From Marisediminitalea lipolytica (GTDB lineage Bacteria; Pseudomonadota; Gammaproteobacteria; Enterobacterales; Alteromonadaceae): a stretch of 64,000 nt of DNA. The position numbers were made by a program, and so were the translations under genes. Shown here piece after piece: positions 1-9,408 of this stretch. The DNA is taken from positions 62,001-126,000 of the forward strand of contig NZ_MJIC01000015.1 in NCBI RefSeq assembly GCF_001758465.1. Reading direction: 5' to 3'. The notes under the pieces were generated by a model, which saw only the letters and a list, made by a program, of their open reading frames with translations, did not search any database and had not been told where the DNA came from. Numbering within the stretch: position 1 is the first letter of the stretch; each line of letters begins with the position of its first letter.

Positions 1-214
1 AACTGGTGTTTCCCTGTTTGCGGTAGAAAAAGGCTATCTGAAAGACGTGGAACTGAACAAGATCCTGGATTTCGAAGCGGCCCTGCATTCATACATGAAC
101 AGCGAACAAGCTGATCTGATGAAGACTATCAACGAAACAGGTAACTACAACGACGACATTGAGTCTCAGTTGAATGACGCTTTAACTAAATTTAAAGCGA
201 CACAAACTTGGTAA
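1..214 (+). CDS. atpA: ATP synthase F1 subunit alpha, C-terminal fragment
   Basis: The window opens inside this gene. The reading frame from base 2 gives about 70 residues ending in FKATQTW and a TAA stop at 212-214. It includes the segment [18 protein letters not shown], typical of the C-terminal helical domain of the alpha subunit. The subunit forms the non-catalytic nucleotide sites of the F1 hexamer on the cytoplasmic side of the membrane. It is followed at once by atpG, atpD and atpC in the usual bacterial order, which confirms the call. The start and nucleotide-binding domain lie outside the window. Confidence 0.95.
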   Translation, partial: TGVSLFAVEKGYLKDVELNKILDFEAALHSYMNSEQADLMKTINETGNYNDDIESQLNDALTKFKATQTW

Positions 215-270
215 TCAATGGCTGGTGGTGAAAACCACCAGCAAAACGTTGAGTAATCGGAGAGATAGTC

Positions 271-1131
271 ATGGCCAGCGGTAAAGAGATAAAAGGTAAG
301 ATTGGGAGTATTAAAAATACTCAAAAAATTACCAGTGCGATGGAAATGGTGGCTGCGTCTAAAATGAAAAAGGCGCAGGAACGTATGTCCCATGGACGTC
401 CATACGCACAAAGCATGCTTAAAGTGATTGGTCACATTGCTAACGGTAACCTTGAATATCGCCACCCTTACTTGGAAGAGCGTGAAGTCAAGCGTGTTGG
501 TTATATTGTGATATCCACCGATCGTGGCTTGTGTGGTGGCTTAAACACCAACGAGTTTAAATTGGTCGCTAACGAAGTTAAAGCGTGGCGAGCCAAAGAC
601 GTAGAAGTGGATTTTGCAGCGCTGGGCTCTAAAGCCTGTGCATTCTTTGGTCGGTTTGGTGGCAACGTACTTGCTGCTGAGTCGGGTATTGGTGATGCAC
701 CTAGTGTAAGCGATATTGTGGGTATTGTTCGTGTAATGCTTAAAGCATTCGACGAAGGCAAGCTGGATAAAGTATTCCTGGTTTACAACGACTTCGTTAA
801 CACGATGACACAACAGCCTGTGAGCAATCAATTACTGCCTTTGCCAAAGTCTGAAGACGAAACATTAAAGCATCGCTGGGATTATATTTACGAGCCGGAT
901 CCAAAACCAATTTTGGAAGCCTTAATGGTTCGTTATATTGAATCTCAGGTATATCAGGGCGTTGTTGAAAATGCCGCGTCAGAGCAAGCTGCTCGAATGG
1001 TTGCAATGAAAGCCGCAACCGATAACGCAGGCAACCTGATTGATGAACTTCAATTGGTGTACAACAAAGCACGTCAGGCTGCAATCACACAAGAAATCAG
1101 TGAGATTGTTGGCGGCGCCGCAGCGGTGTAG
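271..1131 (+). CDS. atpG: ATP synthase F1 subunit gamma
   Basis: This 286-residue protein has the usual length of the gamma subunit, the central rotating shaft of F1 that couples proton flow to the catalytic beta subunits. The N-terminal helix ([20 protein letters not shown]) and the C-terminal helix ([33 protein letters not shown]) are the two conserved ends that form the coiled coil. The ATG at 271 follows a GGAGA element at 259-263. It lies 56 bases after atpA and 33 bases before atpD, as expected for one transcript. Confidence 0.98.
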   Translation: MASGKEIKGKIGSIKNTQKITSAMEMVAASKMKKAQERMSHGRPYAQSMLKVIGHIANGNLEYRHPYLEEREVKRVGYIVISTDRGLCGGLNTNEFKLVANEVKAWRAKDVEVDFAALGSKACAFFGRFGGNVLAAESGIGDAPSVSDIVGIVRVMLKAFDEGKLDKVFLVYNDFVNTMTQQPVSNQLLPLPKSEDETLKHRWDYIYEPDPKPILEALMVRYIESQVYQGVVENAASEQAARMVAMKAATDNAGNLIDELQLVYNKARQAAITQEISEIVGGAAAV

Positions 1132-1155
1132 GCAAAGGTTTATAAAAGTTAATGA

Positions 1156-2547
<1,392 letters not shown>

Positions 2548-2622
2548 GTCTTTATAATACTAGCCGCCAGCGACATCGTTAGCGGCTCAGTAAAGGCTTT
2601 ACGTACCTATCAGGAGGTTATT

Positions 2623-3036
2623 ATGGCAATGACAGTTCATCTGGATGTAGTAAGCGCAGAGAAGTCTATCTTTTCTGGTCTCGTTGAAACTATGCAGGTG
2701 ACAGGTAGCGAAGGTGAACTGGGTATTTACCCTGGCCACGCGCCTCTGATCACTGCAATTAAGCCTGGCATGGTGCGTTTGGTTAAACAGCACGGTGCAG
2801 AAGAAGTTATTTATGTTGCTGGTGGCGTACTTGAAGTACAACCTGGCAGTGTAACTGTTCTGGCCGACACGGCCGTACGAGCAGAAGACTTGGATGAACA
2901 GGCTGCTGAAGAAGCTAAACGACGTGCTGAAGAGCACATCGCCAATCCAGGTGCCGATTTTGATTACGCCGAAGCTGCATTAGAGTTAGCCGAAGCAATT
3001 GCCCAGTTACGCTTGATTCAGAAACTGCGCAAGTAA
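2623..3036 (+). CDS. atpC: ATP synthase F1 subunit epsilon
   Basis: This 137-residue protein is the epsilon subunit, which sits on the rotor with gamma and regulates ATP hydrolysis. The N-terminal beta-sandwich shows [16 protein letters not shown] and [21 protein letters not shown], the family signature. The C-terminal half is a helical hairpin rich in Ala, Glu and Arg. The ATG at 2623 has an AGGAGG ribosome site at 2611-2616. It is the last gene of the operon and is followed by a strong terminator at 3055-3084. Confidence 0.97.
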   Translation: MAMTVHLDVVSAEKSIFSGLVETMQVTGSEGELGIYPGHAPLITAIKPGMVRLVKQHGAEEVIYVAGGVLEVQPGSVTVLADTAVRAEDLDEQAAEEAKRRAEEHIANPGADFDYAEAALELAEAIAQLRLIQKLRK

Positions 3037-3054
3037 ATCGTAAAAAGCATTATT

Positions 3055-3084
3055 AAAAACCCAGGCATTGTCCTGGGTTTTTTT
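3055..3084 (+). terminator. Rho-independent terminator of the atp operon
   Basis: The stem CCCAGG/CCTGGG (3060-3065 with 3072-3077) has a 6-base loop. It is preceded by an A-run and followed by seven T residues. It sits 19 bases after the atpC stop. Confidence 0.93.
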
Positions 3085-3260
3085 ATGCCTGCAACAGGCG
3101 TTTGATTAAAGATATTGCAAATAGCATTGTATGTATATACAGTGCTCTGTATAGATATATTAAAAGCTACATTCATAGGTTGTCATACGGTTAGGTTAGT
3201 TGTTGCACTAAACCGGTGTTGAATAGCAAATCCCGTTAACCAGTCGGAAGGACTAATCAA

Positions 3261-3677
3261 ATGAGTGACCAACCTGTAATGCAAGCAAAATGCCTGTGCC
3301 AGAGCGTTAATATTGAGTTGACCCCTAAATCATTGGAAATTGGTGCATGCCATTGCGAAACGTGCCGACAGTGGTCTGGTAGCCCCTATCTCGCCATAGA
3401 ATCAGAAAAGGCCGACTTTTCCGGTGACACAATAGCAACGTATGAGTCCTCAGAATGGGCTGAGCGCGGTTTTTGTAAGCAATGTGGTACTCACCTCTTC
3501 TATAAACTAAAAGGCGCTGACAGCTACTATGTGCCCGTTGGTTTATTTGCTGAAATCAATAGTATGGCAATGACCCATCAGTTATTTATCGACAGTAAAC
3601 CAACCTACTACAATTTTGCTGAGCAAACAGTGTGTATGACTGGCGCAGAAGTCTTTGCGTCGATTGCCGGAGAATAA
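3261..3677 (+). CDS. GFA/CENP-V family zinc-binding protein
   Basis: This 138-residue protein belongs to the glutathione-dependent formaldehyde-activating (GFA)/CENP-V fold family. The cysteines form the family pattern: CLC near residue 12, CHCETCRQWSG near residues 31-41, and FCKQCGTHLFY near residues 72-82. These bind two zinc ions. Most members have no tested activity, so formaldehyde chemistry is only a possibility. The ATG at 3261 follows a GGAAGGA element at 3246-3252. The VOC-family gene starts two bases after its stop, so the two are probably co-translated. Confidence 0.85.
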   Translation: MSDQPVMQAKCLCQSVNIELTPKSLEIGACHCETCRQWSGSPYLAIESEKADFSGDTIATYESSEWAERGFCKQCGTHLFYKLKGADSYYVPVGLFAEINSMAMTHQLFIDSKPTYYNFAEQTVCMTGAEVFASIAGE

Positions 3678-3679
3678 GA

Positions 3680-4033
3680 ATGAGCAACGAAACACTCATC
3701 AATTATGCAGAATTGCCATGTCGCAACCTGACGGCAACCAAGCAGTTCTTTAGCGAAGTATTTGGCTGGACCTTCACTGACTATGGCCCATCCTATGTGG
3801 AATTTCACGATAAAGGTATCGTTGGCGGCTTTTATGAATCAGATAACGCCTCGCTTACCGCCTCCGGTGCAACATTGTTAGTTTTTTACACTCCGGAACT
3901 GGAATCGTTACAGACAAAAATCGAACGCAATGGCGGTACTATTATCAAACCTGTGTTTGAATTTCCGGGTGGCAGACGTTTTCATTTTACCGAGCCCAGT
4001 GGCAATGAATTTGCGGTGTGGAGCGATAAGTAA
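3680..4033 (+). CDS. VOC family (glyoxalase/bleomycin resistance-like) protein
   Basis: A 117-residue single-domain vicinal oxygen chelate protein. It starts with INYAELPCRNLTATKQFFSEVFGWTF, the usual first beta-alpha unit, and ends with GGRRFHFTEPSGNEFAVWSDK, the usual last strand with the metal-ligand glutamate. The reading frame is open further upstream to 3632, but the ATG at 3680, two bases after the GFA gene stop, matches the family N-terminus. The substrate cannot be read from the sequence. Many small proteins of this type are enzymes on small thiol or aldehyde adducts or are antibiotic binders. Confidence 0.85.
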   Translation: MSNETLINYAELPCRNLTATKQFFSEVFGWTFTDYGPSYVEFHDKGIVGGFYESDNASLTASGATLLVFYTPELESLQTKIERNGGTIIKPVFEFPGGRRFHFTEPSGNEFAVWSDK

Positions 4034-4129
4034 ACGCCTACAGAATTGCTACCATCAGTGTGCTGCTTAAGGTAATGTAATGCGTCGCAGATTCATTGCG
4101 ACGTAATACTTATTTTGTAAAGAAAGCAG

Positions 4130-5074
4130 ATGGAAAATAACAAATACACAGTGCTGCATACCTGGTTGTTGCCGTTGCTGTTTGTCTTAGGTTGTTTTGC
4201 GGCCAATTATATGGCCGGTACCCTGGACTATCGTAATATTGTCGATGAACGATCTCAGCGTGACTTTAATGCTGCGCTTGGTATGCCACTAGTCATCGGC
4301 TTTTTGTGGTTAGCGCTACGCATTTTGCATCGCCGTTCAGGACAGCTAATCGCAGACTTCCTTGTTCAGATAAATCAATTAAGTCAGTATGAAAACCACA
4401 TGCGGGCATTGGAGATGAAGCTAGTCAGACATGTCGTAGTCTCAGCTTCGCTGGCGATATCGATAACCATTGGTTATCTGTCAATCGAAAATTTACTCGC
4501 GCTGGACCAGGAAATTGCCATTGTTCTGCTCAATGCGATTGCGGTGCCTTTCTGGTTTTTTCTGTTTTTGTTTGTCATGCAATCAGCATCGTTTACCCGT
4601 TATCTGTATAAACGCTTGGTCTTGCCAAATATAGAACATCATTTTTGCGAGTGTAAACCAATTTGTGATTTGGGCTGTAGCAATGTGATTTTTTCTACTT
4701 TTATGTTCTTACTTATGCCATTGTTTTGGTTAGGAAAAGAGATACCTGTAATCGATATACTCATGCTTTTTGTTGTCATGGTTTTTATGTTTAGCGTACT
4801 GTTTTTGCCAGTATTTAAAACGCTGCACTTAATGCGTAGACATCGTATAAGGAGCATCATTAGTACTGAAACTGAAATTGCTGACTTAATAGTTAATAAA
4901 AGCGATGGGGACAGCACCCTGGTGGCACAGGAATTAAACAGACTAAATCAACAGCTGGAAGACCTTCGCCAGCATCACTGTTGGCCAAAGGATGTTACTG
5001 CCAACACGAAAGTATTTGCCATATCAACCGGTCTGCCTTGCGGTTGTTTGTTTCTGACCTGGTTTTTACAATAA
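4130..5074 (+). CDS. Multi-pass membrane protein of unknown function
   Basis: A 314-residue protein that I do not recognise. It has about six hydrophobic segments: near residues 12-30 (WLLPLLFVLGCFAANYMAG), 50-65, 105-125, 133-155, 190-230 and 295-312. A cysteine-containing stretch (HFCECKPICDLGCS, near 170-183) lies between membrane segments. The C-terminal part carries a charged, possibly helical region (TLVAQELNRLNQQLEDLRQH) before a last hydrophobic tail. The gene stands 13 bases before the glutathione S-transferase gene and may share its transcript. No catalytic motif was seen. Confidence 0.7.
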   Translation: MENNKYTVLHTWLLPLLFVLGCFAANYMAGTLDYRNIVDERSQRDFNAALGMPLVIGFLWLALRILHRRSGQLIADFLVQINQLSQYENHMRALEMKLVRHVVVSASLAISITIGYLSIENLLALDQEIAIVLLNAIAVPFWFFLFLFVMQSASFTRYLYKRLVLPNIEHHFCECKPICDLGCSNVIFSTFMFLLMPLFWLGKEIPVIDILMLFVVMVFMFSVLFLPVFKTLHLMRRHRIRSIISTETEIADLIVNKSDGDSTLVAQELNRLNQQLEDLRQHHCWPKDVTANTKVFAISTGLPCGCLFLTWFLQ

Positions 5075-5087
5075 GGAGCTGCTTAAC

Positions 5088-5693
5088 ATGAAAGTGTACG
5101 GTGATAGTCGATCGGGAAACTGCTACAAAATTCAGCTGTTGTTGGGTTTATTAGGTAAACAATGCGAATGGATAGAAATTGATATTCTTGCTGGTGAAAC
5201 GCAGACAGAGGCATTTAAAGCGCGTAATCCTGTTGGCAAAATTCCATTGCTGGAATTAAGCGATGGCCGCTGCCTGAGCGAGTCCAACGCCATCTTAAAT
5301 TATCTTGCTGCGGGCAGTTCGCTGATACCCAATACCGAATTTGAACTGGCCAAAATGCTGCAATGGCAGTTTTTTGAACAATACAGTCACGAACCCGCTA
5401 TCGCCGTTGCCCGATTTATCAATGTGTACCTTGGTCTACCCGCAGACCGTAAACAGGAATACCAACAAAAGCAGGAAGCCGGACATAAAGCACTGGCAGT
5501 TATGGAACACCAGCTACTGCAAACATTATATCTGGTGGGTAATCAAATGACGCTGGCCGATATTTCATTGTACGCCTACACCCATGTCGCTCACGAAGCT
5601 GGTATCTCACTGGACGGGTATCCGGCCATCAAGCGCTGGTTATCTATGGTGGCTGATCAGCGCGGCTATATGCCAATGCAGGTAAAAAGCTAG
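5088..5693 (+). CDS. Glutathione S-transferase family protein
   Basis: A 201-residue GST. The N-terminal thioredoxin-like domain starts MKVYGDSRSGNCYKIQLLL and contains NPVGKIPLLELSDG with the conserved cis-proline, then LSESNAILNYLA, the glutathione-binding SNAI motif. The C-terminal helical domain contains NQMTLADISLYAYTHVA, the GST N-capping box. The ATG follows AAGGAGC. Its stop at 5693 is separated by a single base from the stop of the convergent DTW-domain gene, with no terminator between them. The substrate is unknown. Confidence 0.9.
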   Translation: MKVYGDSRSGNCYKIQLLLGLLGKQCEWIEIDILAGETQTEAFKARNPVGKIPLLELSDGRCLSESNAILNYLAAGSSLIPNTEFELAKMLQWQFFEQYSHEPAIAVARFINVYLGLPADRKQEYQQKQEAGHKALAVMEHQLLQTLYLVGNQMTLADISLYAYTHVAHEAGISLDGYPAIKRWLSMVADQRGYMPMQVKS

Positions 5694-5694
5694 C

Positions 5695-6273
5695 TTATCG
5701 CACAGGAATATAGGTTTGCCAACGTTGGGTGAATGCGCAGAGTAAGTCTACTAACGGTTTTGGGTCCAGTTGTTCAACGTAGTAAAGACCATAAGCTACT
5801 GCTTCCAGTGTTGACAGACTGTGTTGCAGTTTTGACTGTCTGATGTGGTATTGCCCGGTGGTTTCTGCTGGCAGCTGATAAAAAGTAAATTGATTTAGCC
5901 AGGGATTGTTCTGCCAGATACCAAATGCTTGTTTCCAGCTCGAATCTATAAAAATGACCCTGGTGATCCTGGTTGTATCGCGAGAGGTGACGGCAGAAAT
6001 TGCCGAACTGTCTGGTGACGGATAAAAAACTGCTGTCGGTTTGGGATCTGTACTAAGCTTATGCCGTAAGGGAGAAAAATCATCAGCCGATTTACCAACG
6101 TATGTCGAGATTTTCGTAAGTGCCAGCTGCAACAGTCTGACGGTGTTTTTAGCATGGAGCGATTCTTTTGGATGCTGCAACACAATGACTTCGGTGAGAT
6201 TGGACACCGGCTGTACGGCGTGACAGATACAGGTTTTAACAGGATAGTGACAGGTTGAGCATTGCTGGCGCAT
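5695..6273 (-). CDS. DTW-domain protein (tRNA-uridine aminocarboxypropyltransferase family)
   Basis: About 192 residues from the ATG at 6273. The frame is open to 6363, but the zinc-knuckle start MRQQCSTCHYPVKTCICH is the typical family N-terminus. DTW proteins (E. coli TapT and relatives) add an acp group from SAM to uridine in tRNA. Further motifs seen: VIVLQHPKESLHAKNT and RQSKLQHSLSTLEAVAYGL. The signature block here reads IFIDSSWKQA, so the D-x-T-W of the name is D-S-S-W. No clear Shine-Dalgarno sequence precedes the start. The start codon overlaps the start of the divergent alkyltransferase-like gene. Confidence 0.82.
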   Translation of the reverse strand: MRQQCSTCHYPVKTCICHAVQPVSNLTEVIVLQHPKESLHAKNTVRLLQLALTKISTYVGKSADDFSPLRHKLSTDPKPTAVFYPSPDSSAISAVTSRDTTRITRVIFIDSSWKQAFGIWQNNPWLNQFTFYQLPAETTGQYHIRQSKLQHSLSTLEAVAYGLYYVEQLDPKPLVDLLCAFTQRWQTYIPVR

Positions 6274-6646
6274 GATTAAACACGTTGAATCTTTATCAGA
6301 GACTGACAAGCTTACCCCAGCTGAACGGATTTGGCACACAGTGAGGCTGATTCCGCCCGGCAAGGTAGCGGCTTACGGTAAAATTGCTGATTTGGCCGGG
6401 TTGCCCGGGCGGGCGCGATACGTAGGCTATTGTTTGCGCAATTTGCCTGATTCCCTTACCTTACCCTGGCACAGGGTGTTACTTAGCAGTGGTCAGATAG
6501 CCTTCAAGGCGGGCACACCGCAAGCCATAAGACAACAAGCTTTGTTGGAAAATGAGCATGTCAGAGTTAGCAATAACAGGGTTAACTTAACGGAATTTGG
6601 CTGGCAACCTTCCCTTGATGTGCTGTTGCATGAATTAGTCTTTTAA
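6272..6646 (+). CDS. Alkyltransferase-like protein (MGMT/ATL family)
   Basis: A 124-residue protein with the DNA-binding domain of O6-alkylguanine-DNA alkyltransferase: ERIWHTVRLIPPGKVAAYGKIA, then the RARYVGYCLRNLP arginine-finger region. The active-site motif PCHRV reads PWHRV, so the alkyl-accepting cysteine is a tryptophan. That defines ATL proteins (E. coli YbaZ, yeast Atl1), which bind alkylated guanine and hand it to nucleotide excision repair rather than repairing it directly. The start at 6272 overlaps the divergent DTW gene start. Any promoter must therefore lie inside that gene. Confidence 0.9.
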   Translation: MIKHVESLSETDKLTPAERIWHTVRLIPPGKVAAYGKIADLAGLPGRARYVGYCLRNLPDSLTLPWHRVLLSSGQIAFKAGTPQAIRQQALLENEHVRVSNNRVNLTEFGWQPSLDVLLHELVF

Positions 6647-6674
6647 TCGACATCCTTAAATAGGCAAGGAACCT

Positions 6675-7853
6675 ATGGCATCGTTAACGATTGGAATTGA
6701 ACAATTAGCAGTGGGCATGTATGTCCTGCAAATAGTTGACCAAAAAGCCGGTACTGTGCAGATAAAAAGCCGTGGTCGGGTAAGCAGTCAGGCAATCATC
6801 GATGAGTTAAAACGCAAAGGGGTTAAAAAACTGGTAATCGATACTGATCTGGTTTCTGCGACCACCCAGACTGAGCAAACCGAGAGTCAAACCGAGACCT
6901 CAGGGCCACAAGTCAGCCTTGAAGCCGAACTGGTAAAGGCCGAAAACCTGTACCAGCAAGGAATTACGCTACAAAAAAGCCTCTATGATGCTGTTCATGC
7001 CGGCACCCCTTTTGACGATTTTGTCCCGGCAGAATTTGCCCGGGCGCTGGTAAGTTCGCTGGACAGAAACCCCGATGCACTGCTGTTGCTGTCTCGCATC
7101 AGAGAAAAAGATACTTATCTTCTGGAGCATTCGTTAAACGTGGGCATCCTGTCTGCGCACTTTGCGCGTTTCCTTGGCATGTCCCAACCAGAAATAGAAG
7201 CAACAGCCTACACCGGGCTGTTACACGACTTGGGTAAGATAAAAATACCCGACGAGATTTTGCATAAGCCCGGTCGACTAACCGATAACGAAATGAACGT
7301 GATGAAACAACATGTGCAGCATGGCGTTGATTTTCTGGCGGCGATGAAGATCGACAGTGCACTCATCAAAGTGGTTAGCGAACACCACGAGCGACTGGAT
7401 GGATTAGGTTATCCCTATCAGCTTAAAGACGATGAGATCTCCTATAATGGCCGGATCCTCGCAATTACAGACATGTATGATGCGCTTACCGCTGATCGCT
7501 GTTACAAAGCCGGTATGCCCAGTCAGAAGGCTTTACAAATTCTGATGAAAGACAGCGAAACCAAACTCGATGCCACGTTGCTTCGGCAGTTTATAAAGTG
7601 CATGGGTATCTATCCCATGGGCTCTTTGGTGGAACTATCCAATCAGCGGGTAGCAATGGTGATGCATCAGAACGAGCAGCAACCTCTTCGGCCTCTGGTT
7701 AAAACCTTTTACTCTATCAGCGGCGGCCATTACATCCCCCCCAGGGACGTAGATCTAAGTAAAGATACCCAGTTAAAAATTCTCAGGGCGGTCACGCCAG
7801 CAGAATACAACATCGACATTAATCGCTTTTTCAAAGAATCGATCATGGCGTAG
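6675..7853 (+). CDS. HD-GYP domain cyclic-di-GMP phosphodiesterase
   Basis: A 392-residue cytosolic protein. The N-terminal part (residues 1-65) resembles DUF3391, the usual partner domain. The HD-GYP domain follows. It shows HSLNVGILSAHFARFLG, the HD pair at H184-D185 (LLHDLGKIKIP), EHHERLDGLGYP with GYP at 245-247, and AITDMYDALTADRCYKAGM. All metal-binding motifs look intact, so it should hydrolyse c-di-GMP to pGpG/GMP and lower its level, favouring motility. There is no transmembrane or receiver domain, so the input signal is unknown. The ATG is preceded by AAGGAAC. Confidence 0.93.
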   Translation: MASLTIGIEQLAVGMYVLQIVDQKAGTVQIKSRGRVSSQAIIDELKRKGVKKLVIDTDLVSATTQTEQTESQTETSGPQVSLEAELVKAENLYQQGITLQKSLYDAVHAGTPFDDFVPAEFARALVSSLDRNPDALLLLSRIREKDTYLLEHSLNVGILSAHFARFLGMSQPEIEATAYTGLLHDLGKIKIPDEILHKPGRLTDNEMNVMKQHVQHGVDFLAAMKIDSALIKVVSEHHERLDGLGYPYQLKDDEISYNGRILAITDMYDALTADRCYKAGMPSQKALQILMKDSETKLDATLLRQFIKCMGIYPMGSLVELSNQRVAMVMHQNEQQPLRPLVKTFYSISGGHYIPPRDVDLSKDTQLKILRAVTPAEYNIDINRFFKESIMA

Positions 7854-8066
7854 CGCTGTTGCAATTGAGAAACACTTTACTGTGTAAACATTGCAAATAC
7901 CCCAAACAGCCCTTGCTAATTCCTTGCTCTGTTTGTCTGGTTAAACACCGCTACAAGCCTTATACAATGGTATGTTCACCTTCTATTCATGTATCCGGGA
8001 TTATGGTTGGAATAGGTTTTGCTCCAATGATAATGAAATAGTATTTGTAGATTATTCGAGGATAAT

Positions 8067-8696
8067 ATGAAAAAGCTGTTATTAGTATGCGCCGTTTCCG
8101 CCGCCATTGGCCTGACAGGTTGTGCCAATAGCAATAATACCCAGCGAGGTGCCGCTATTGGTGCTGTGGCTGGTGCCATTTTAGGTAAAGCGACCGGTGA
8201 CCACGACAAAAGCCGTTACGCCTGGGGCGCTGTGGTTGGCGCAATCGCCGGGGGCGCTATTGGTAACTACATGGACAAGCAGGAAGAAGCCCTGCGCGAA
8301 GAGCTTGCGGATACCGGTGTTGATGTGGTTCGCGAAGGCGATACGCTGCATCTGATTATGCCTGGTGATATTACGTTTGCTACTAATTCTGCCGCGATTA
8401 GTCCTAATTTTAATCCGGTGCTGCAGGATGTCGCGCTGGTGTTAAACGAATACGAAAAAACCGTACTGATGATCAAAGGTCATACCGACGATACCGGGGC
8501 TGAAGATTACAACCAGACGCTATCTGAACGACGGGCCAATGCGGTTAAAAATTTGCTGGTTTCGTTTAATGTTAACAGCCAGCGTATTACCACTGTGGGG
8601 TTAGGTGAATACGAACCAAAAGTGGCAAACACCTCAGCGGAGAACCGCCAGCAAAATCGCCGGGTAGAACTTTCGATTCAGCCCATTTCCAACTGA
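8067..8696 (+). CDS. OmpA-family outer-membrane lipoprotein (YiaD-like)
   Basis: A 209-residue lipoprotein. The signal peptide ends in a lipobox LTGC with the lipidated cysteine at residue 19. Residues 29-70 are a glycine zipper (GAAIGAVAGAILGKATGD, then GAVVGAIAGGAIGNYMD). The C-terminal OmpA domain contains NSAAISPNF, IKGHTDDTGAEDYNQTLSER and QNRRVELSIQP, the peptidoglycan-binding motif with the diaminopimelate-contacting Asp and Arg. It should anchor the outer membrane to the cell wall. It is probably transcribed alone: a 210-base upstream gap and a terminator at 8710-8732 bracket it. Confidence 0.92.
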   Translation: MKKLLLVCAVSAAIGLTGCANSNNTQRGAAIGAVAGAILGKATGDHDKSRYAWGAVVGAIAGGAIGNYMDKQEEALREELADTGVDVVREGDTLHLIMPGDITFATNSAAISPNFNPVLQDVALVLNEYEKTVLMIKGHTDDTGAEDYNQTLSERRANAVKNLLVSFNVNSQRITTVGLGEYEPKVANTSAENRQQNRRVELSIQPISN

Positions 8697-8709
8697 GCTG
8701 GTCAACCAG

Positions 8710-8732
8710 GCCCGTTATTCAACGGGCTTTTT
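8710..8732. terminator. Terminator shared by convergent genes
   Basis: The stem GCCCGTT/AACGGGC (8710-8716 with 8721-8727) is followed by T-rich sequence on the plus strand, downstream of the OmpA-type gene. The stop codon of the convergent NTF2-like gene lies within the hairpin. Confidence 0.8.
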
Positions 8733-9197
8733 ATTGCCTGCACTAAAGGTTTTTATCTGGCTGGTAAGCGTTTTTGCCAGTTCGTTGGGAATAGGAATAG
8801 TCAGGTGATACTGCGTAAACTTCCAGCCACCTTCAGTTTTAATCAGTACCCCGGTACCCCGGGTCAGACCCAGTGAGGCGTTATCGAGCAGCTCATCAAA
8901 CCACGCGACATCCTTGTTGGGCGAAAAGTAAATGTGACGCTCCCTGGATTTATACGTCCAGCCAGAACCTCGATCAAAAACCGGTTTTGCATAGTTCTTA
9001 AATTCTTCCAGTGTCCAGGTTTCAGACGCATCGGTGCCAATAAATATGGCTTCCTCGTCATACTGCGCAAAATAACTGGCATAGTTTGCCTGTGCAGCAA
9101 ACTTGTGTAAGTTACTGATTACATTATCAACAGCTTCTTTCTCTGTGGCTAATGCTGAATGGCAAAGCAGCCCTACTAGACAAATTAACCAACGCAT
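8715..9197 (-). CDS. Exported SnoaL/NTF2-like fold protein
   Basis: A 160-residue protein with a signal peptide (MRWLICLVGLLCHSALATE). The mature part looks like the SnoaL-like or DUF4440 nuclear-transport-factor-2 fold: a helix with the pattern NLHKFAAQANYASYFAQYDEEAIFIGTD cut by short gaps, then TWTLEEFKNYAKPVFDRG, then strands ending GGWKFTQYHLTIPIPN. Periplasmic proteins of this type are common and mostly uncharacterised; some bind small ligands. The start codon follows AAGGAGAC on the minus strand. The assignment rests on pattern recognition only. Confidence 0.72.
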   Translation of the reverse strand: MRWLICLVGLLCHSALATEKEAVDNVISNLHKFAAQANYASYFAQYDEEAIFIGTDASETWTLEEFKNYAKPVFDRGSGWTYKSRERHIYFSPNKDVAWFDELLDNASLGLTRGTGVLIKTEGGWKFTQYHLTIPIPNELAKTLTSQIKTFSAGNKKPVE

Positions 9198-9260
9198 AAT
9201 GTCTCCTTTGTTGTGTTTTTGCTCACAATCATGACCTCTTTGAGCAAGATCATATAAGAC

Positions 9261-9306
9261 GCTGTTTTCAATATAAACGCCGTGCTGTTTTCAATATAAA
9301 CGCCGT
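9261..9306. repeat. Tandem duplication of a 23-bp unit
   Basis: Bases 9261-9283 and 9284-9306 are identical. The unit begins GCTGTTTTCAATAT and ends AAACGCCGT; a partial third copy (GTTGTTT) follows. It lies between the divergent NTF2-like gene and the chemoreceptor gene, so it may alter either promoter. Confidence 0.9.
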
Positions 9307-9408
9307 GTTGTTTACTTGCAAATAAGGGGATGTCGACTACTTTTCATTGTATAGATGCGGCGATTTTGGCTGTCTTGTTGTATTTAATTCTCTGGAGCTA
9401 TAGCGTTG

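Noticed and set aside
3261..3677. GFA-like protein as the formaldehyde detoxifier for the betaine pathway
   Set aside because: It is 19 kb away, paired with a VOC gene, and the family is broad with few members acting on formaldehyde.
7859..8041. 60-codon open frame between the HD-GYP and OmpA-type genes
   Set aside because: No ribosome site and no protein-like composition; it lies in the promoter gap of the lipoprotein gene.
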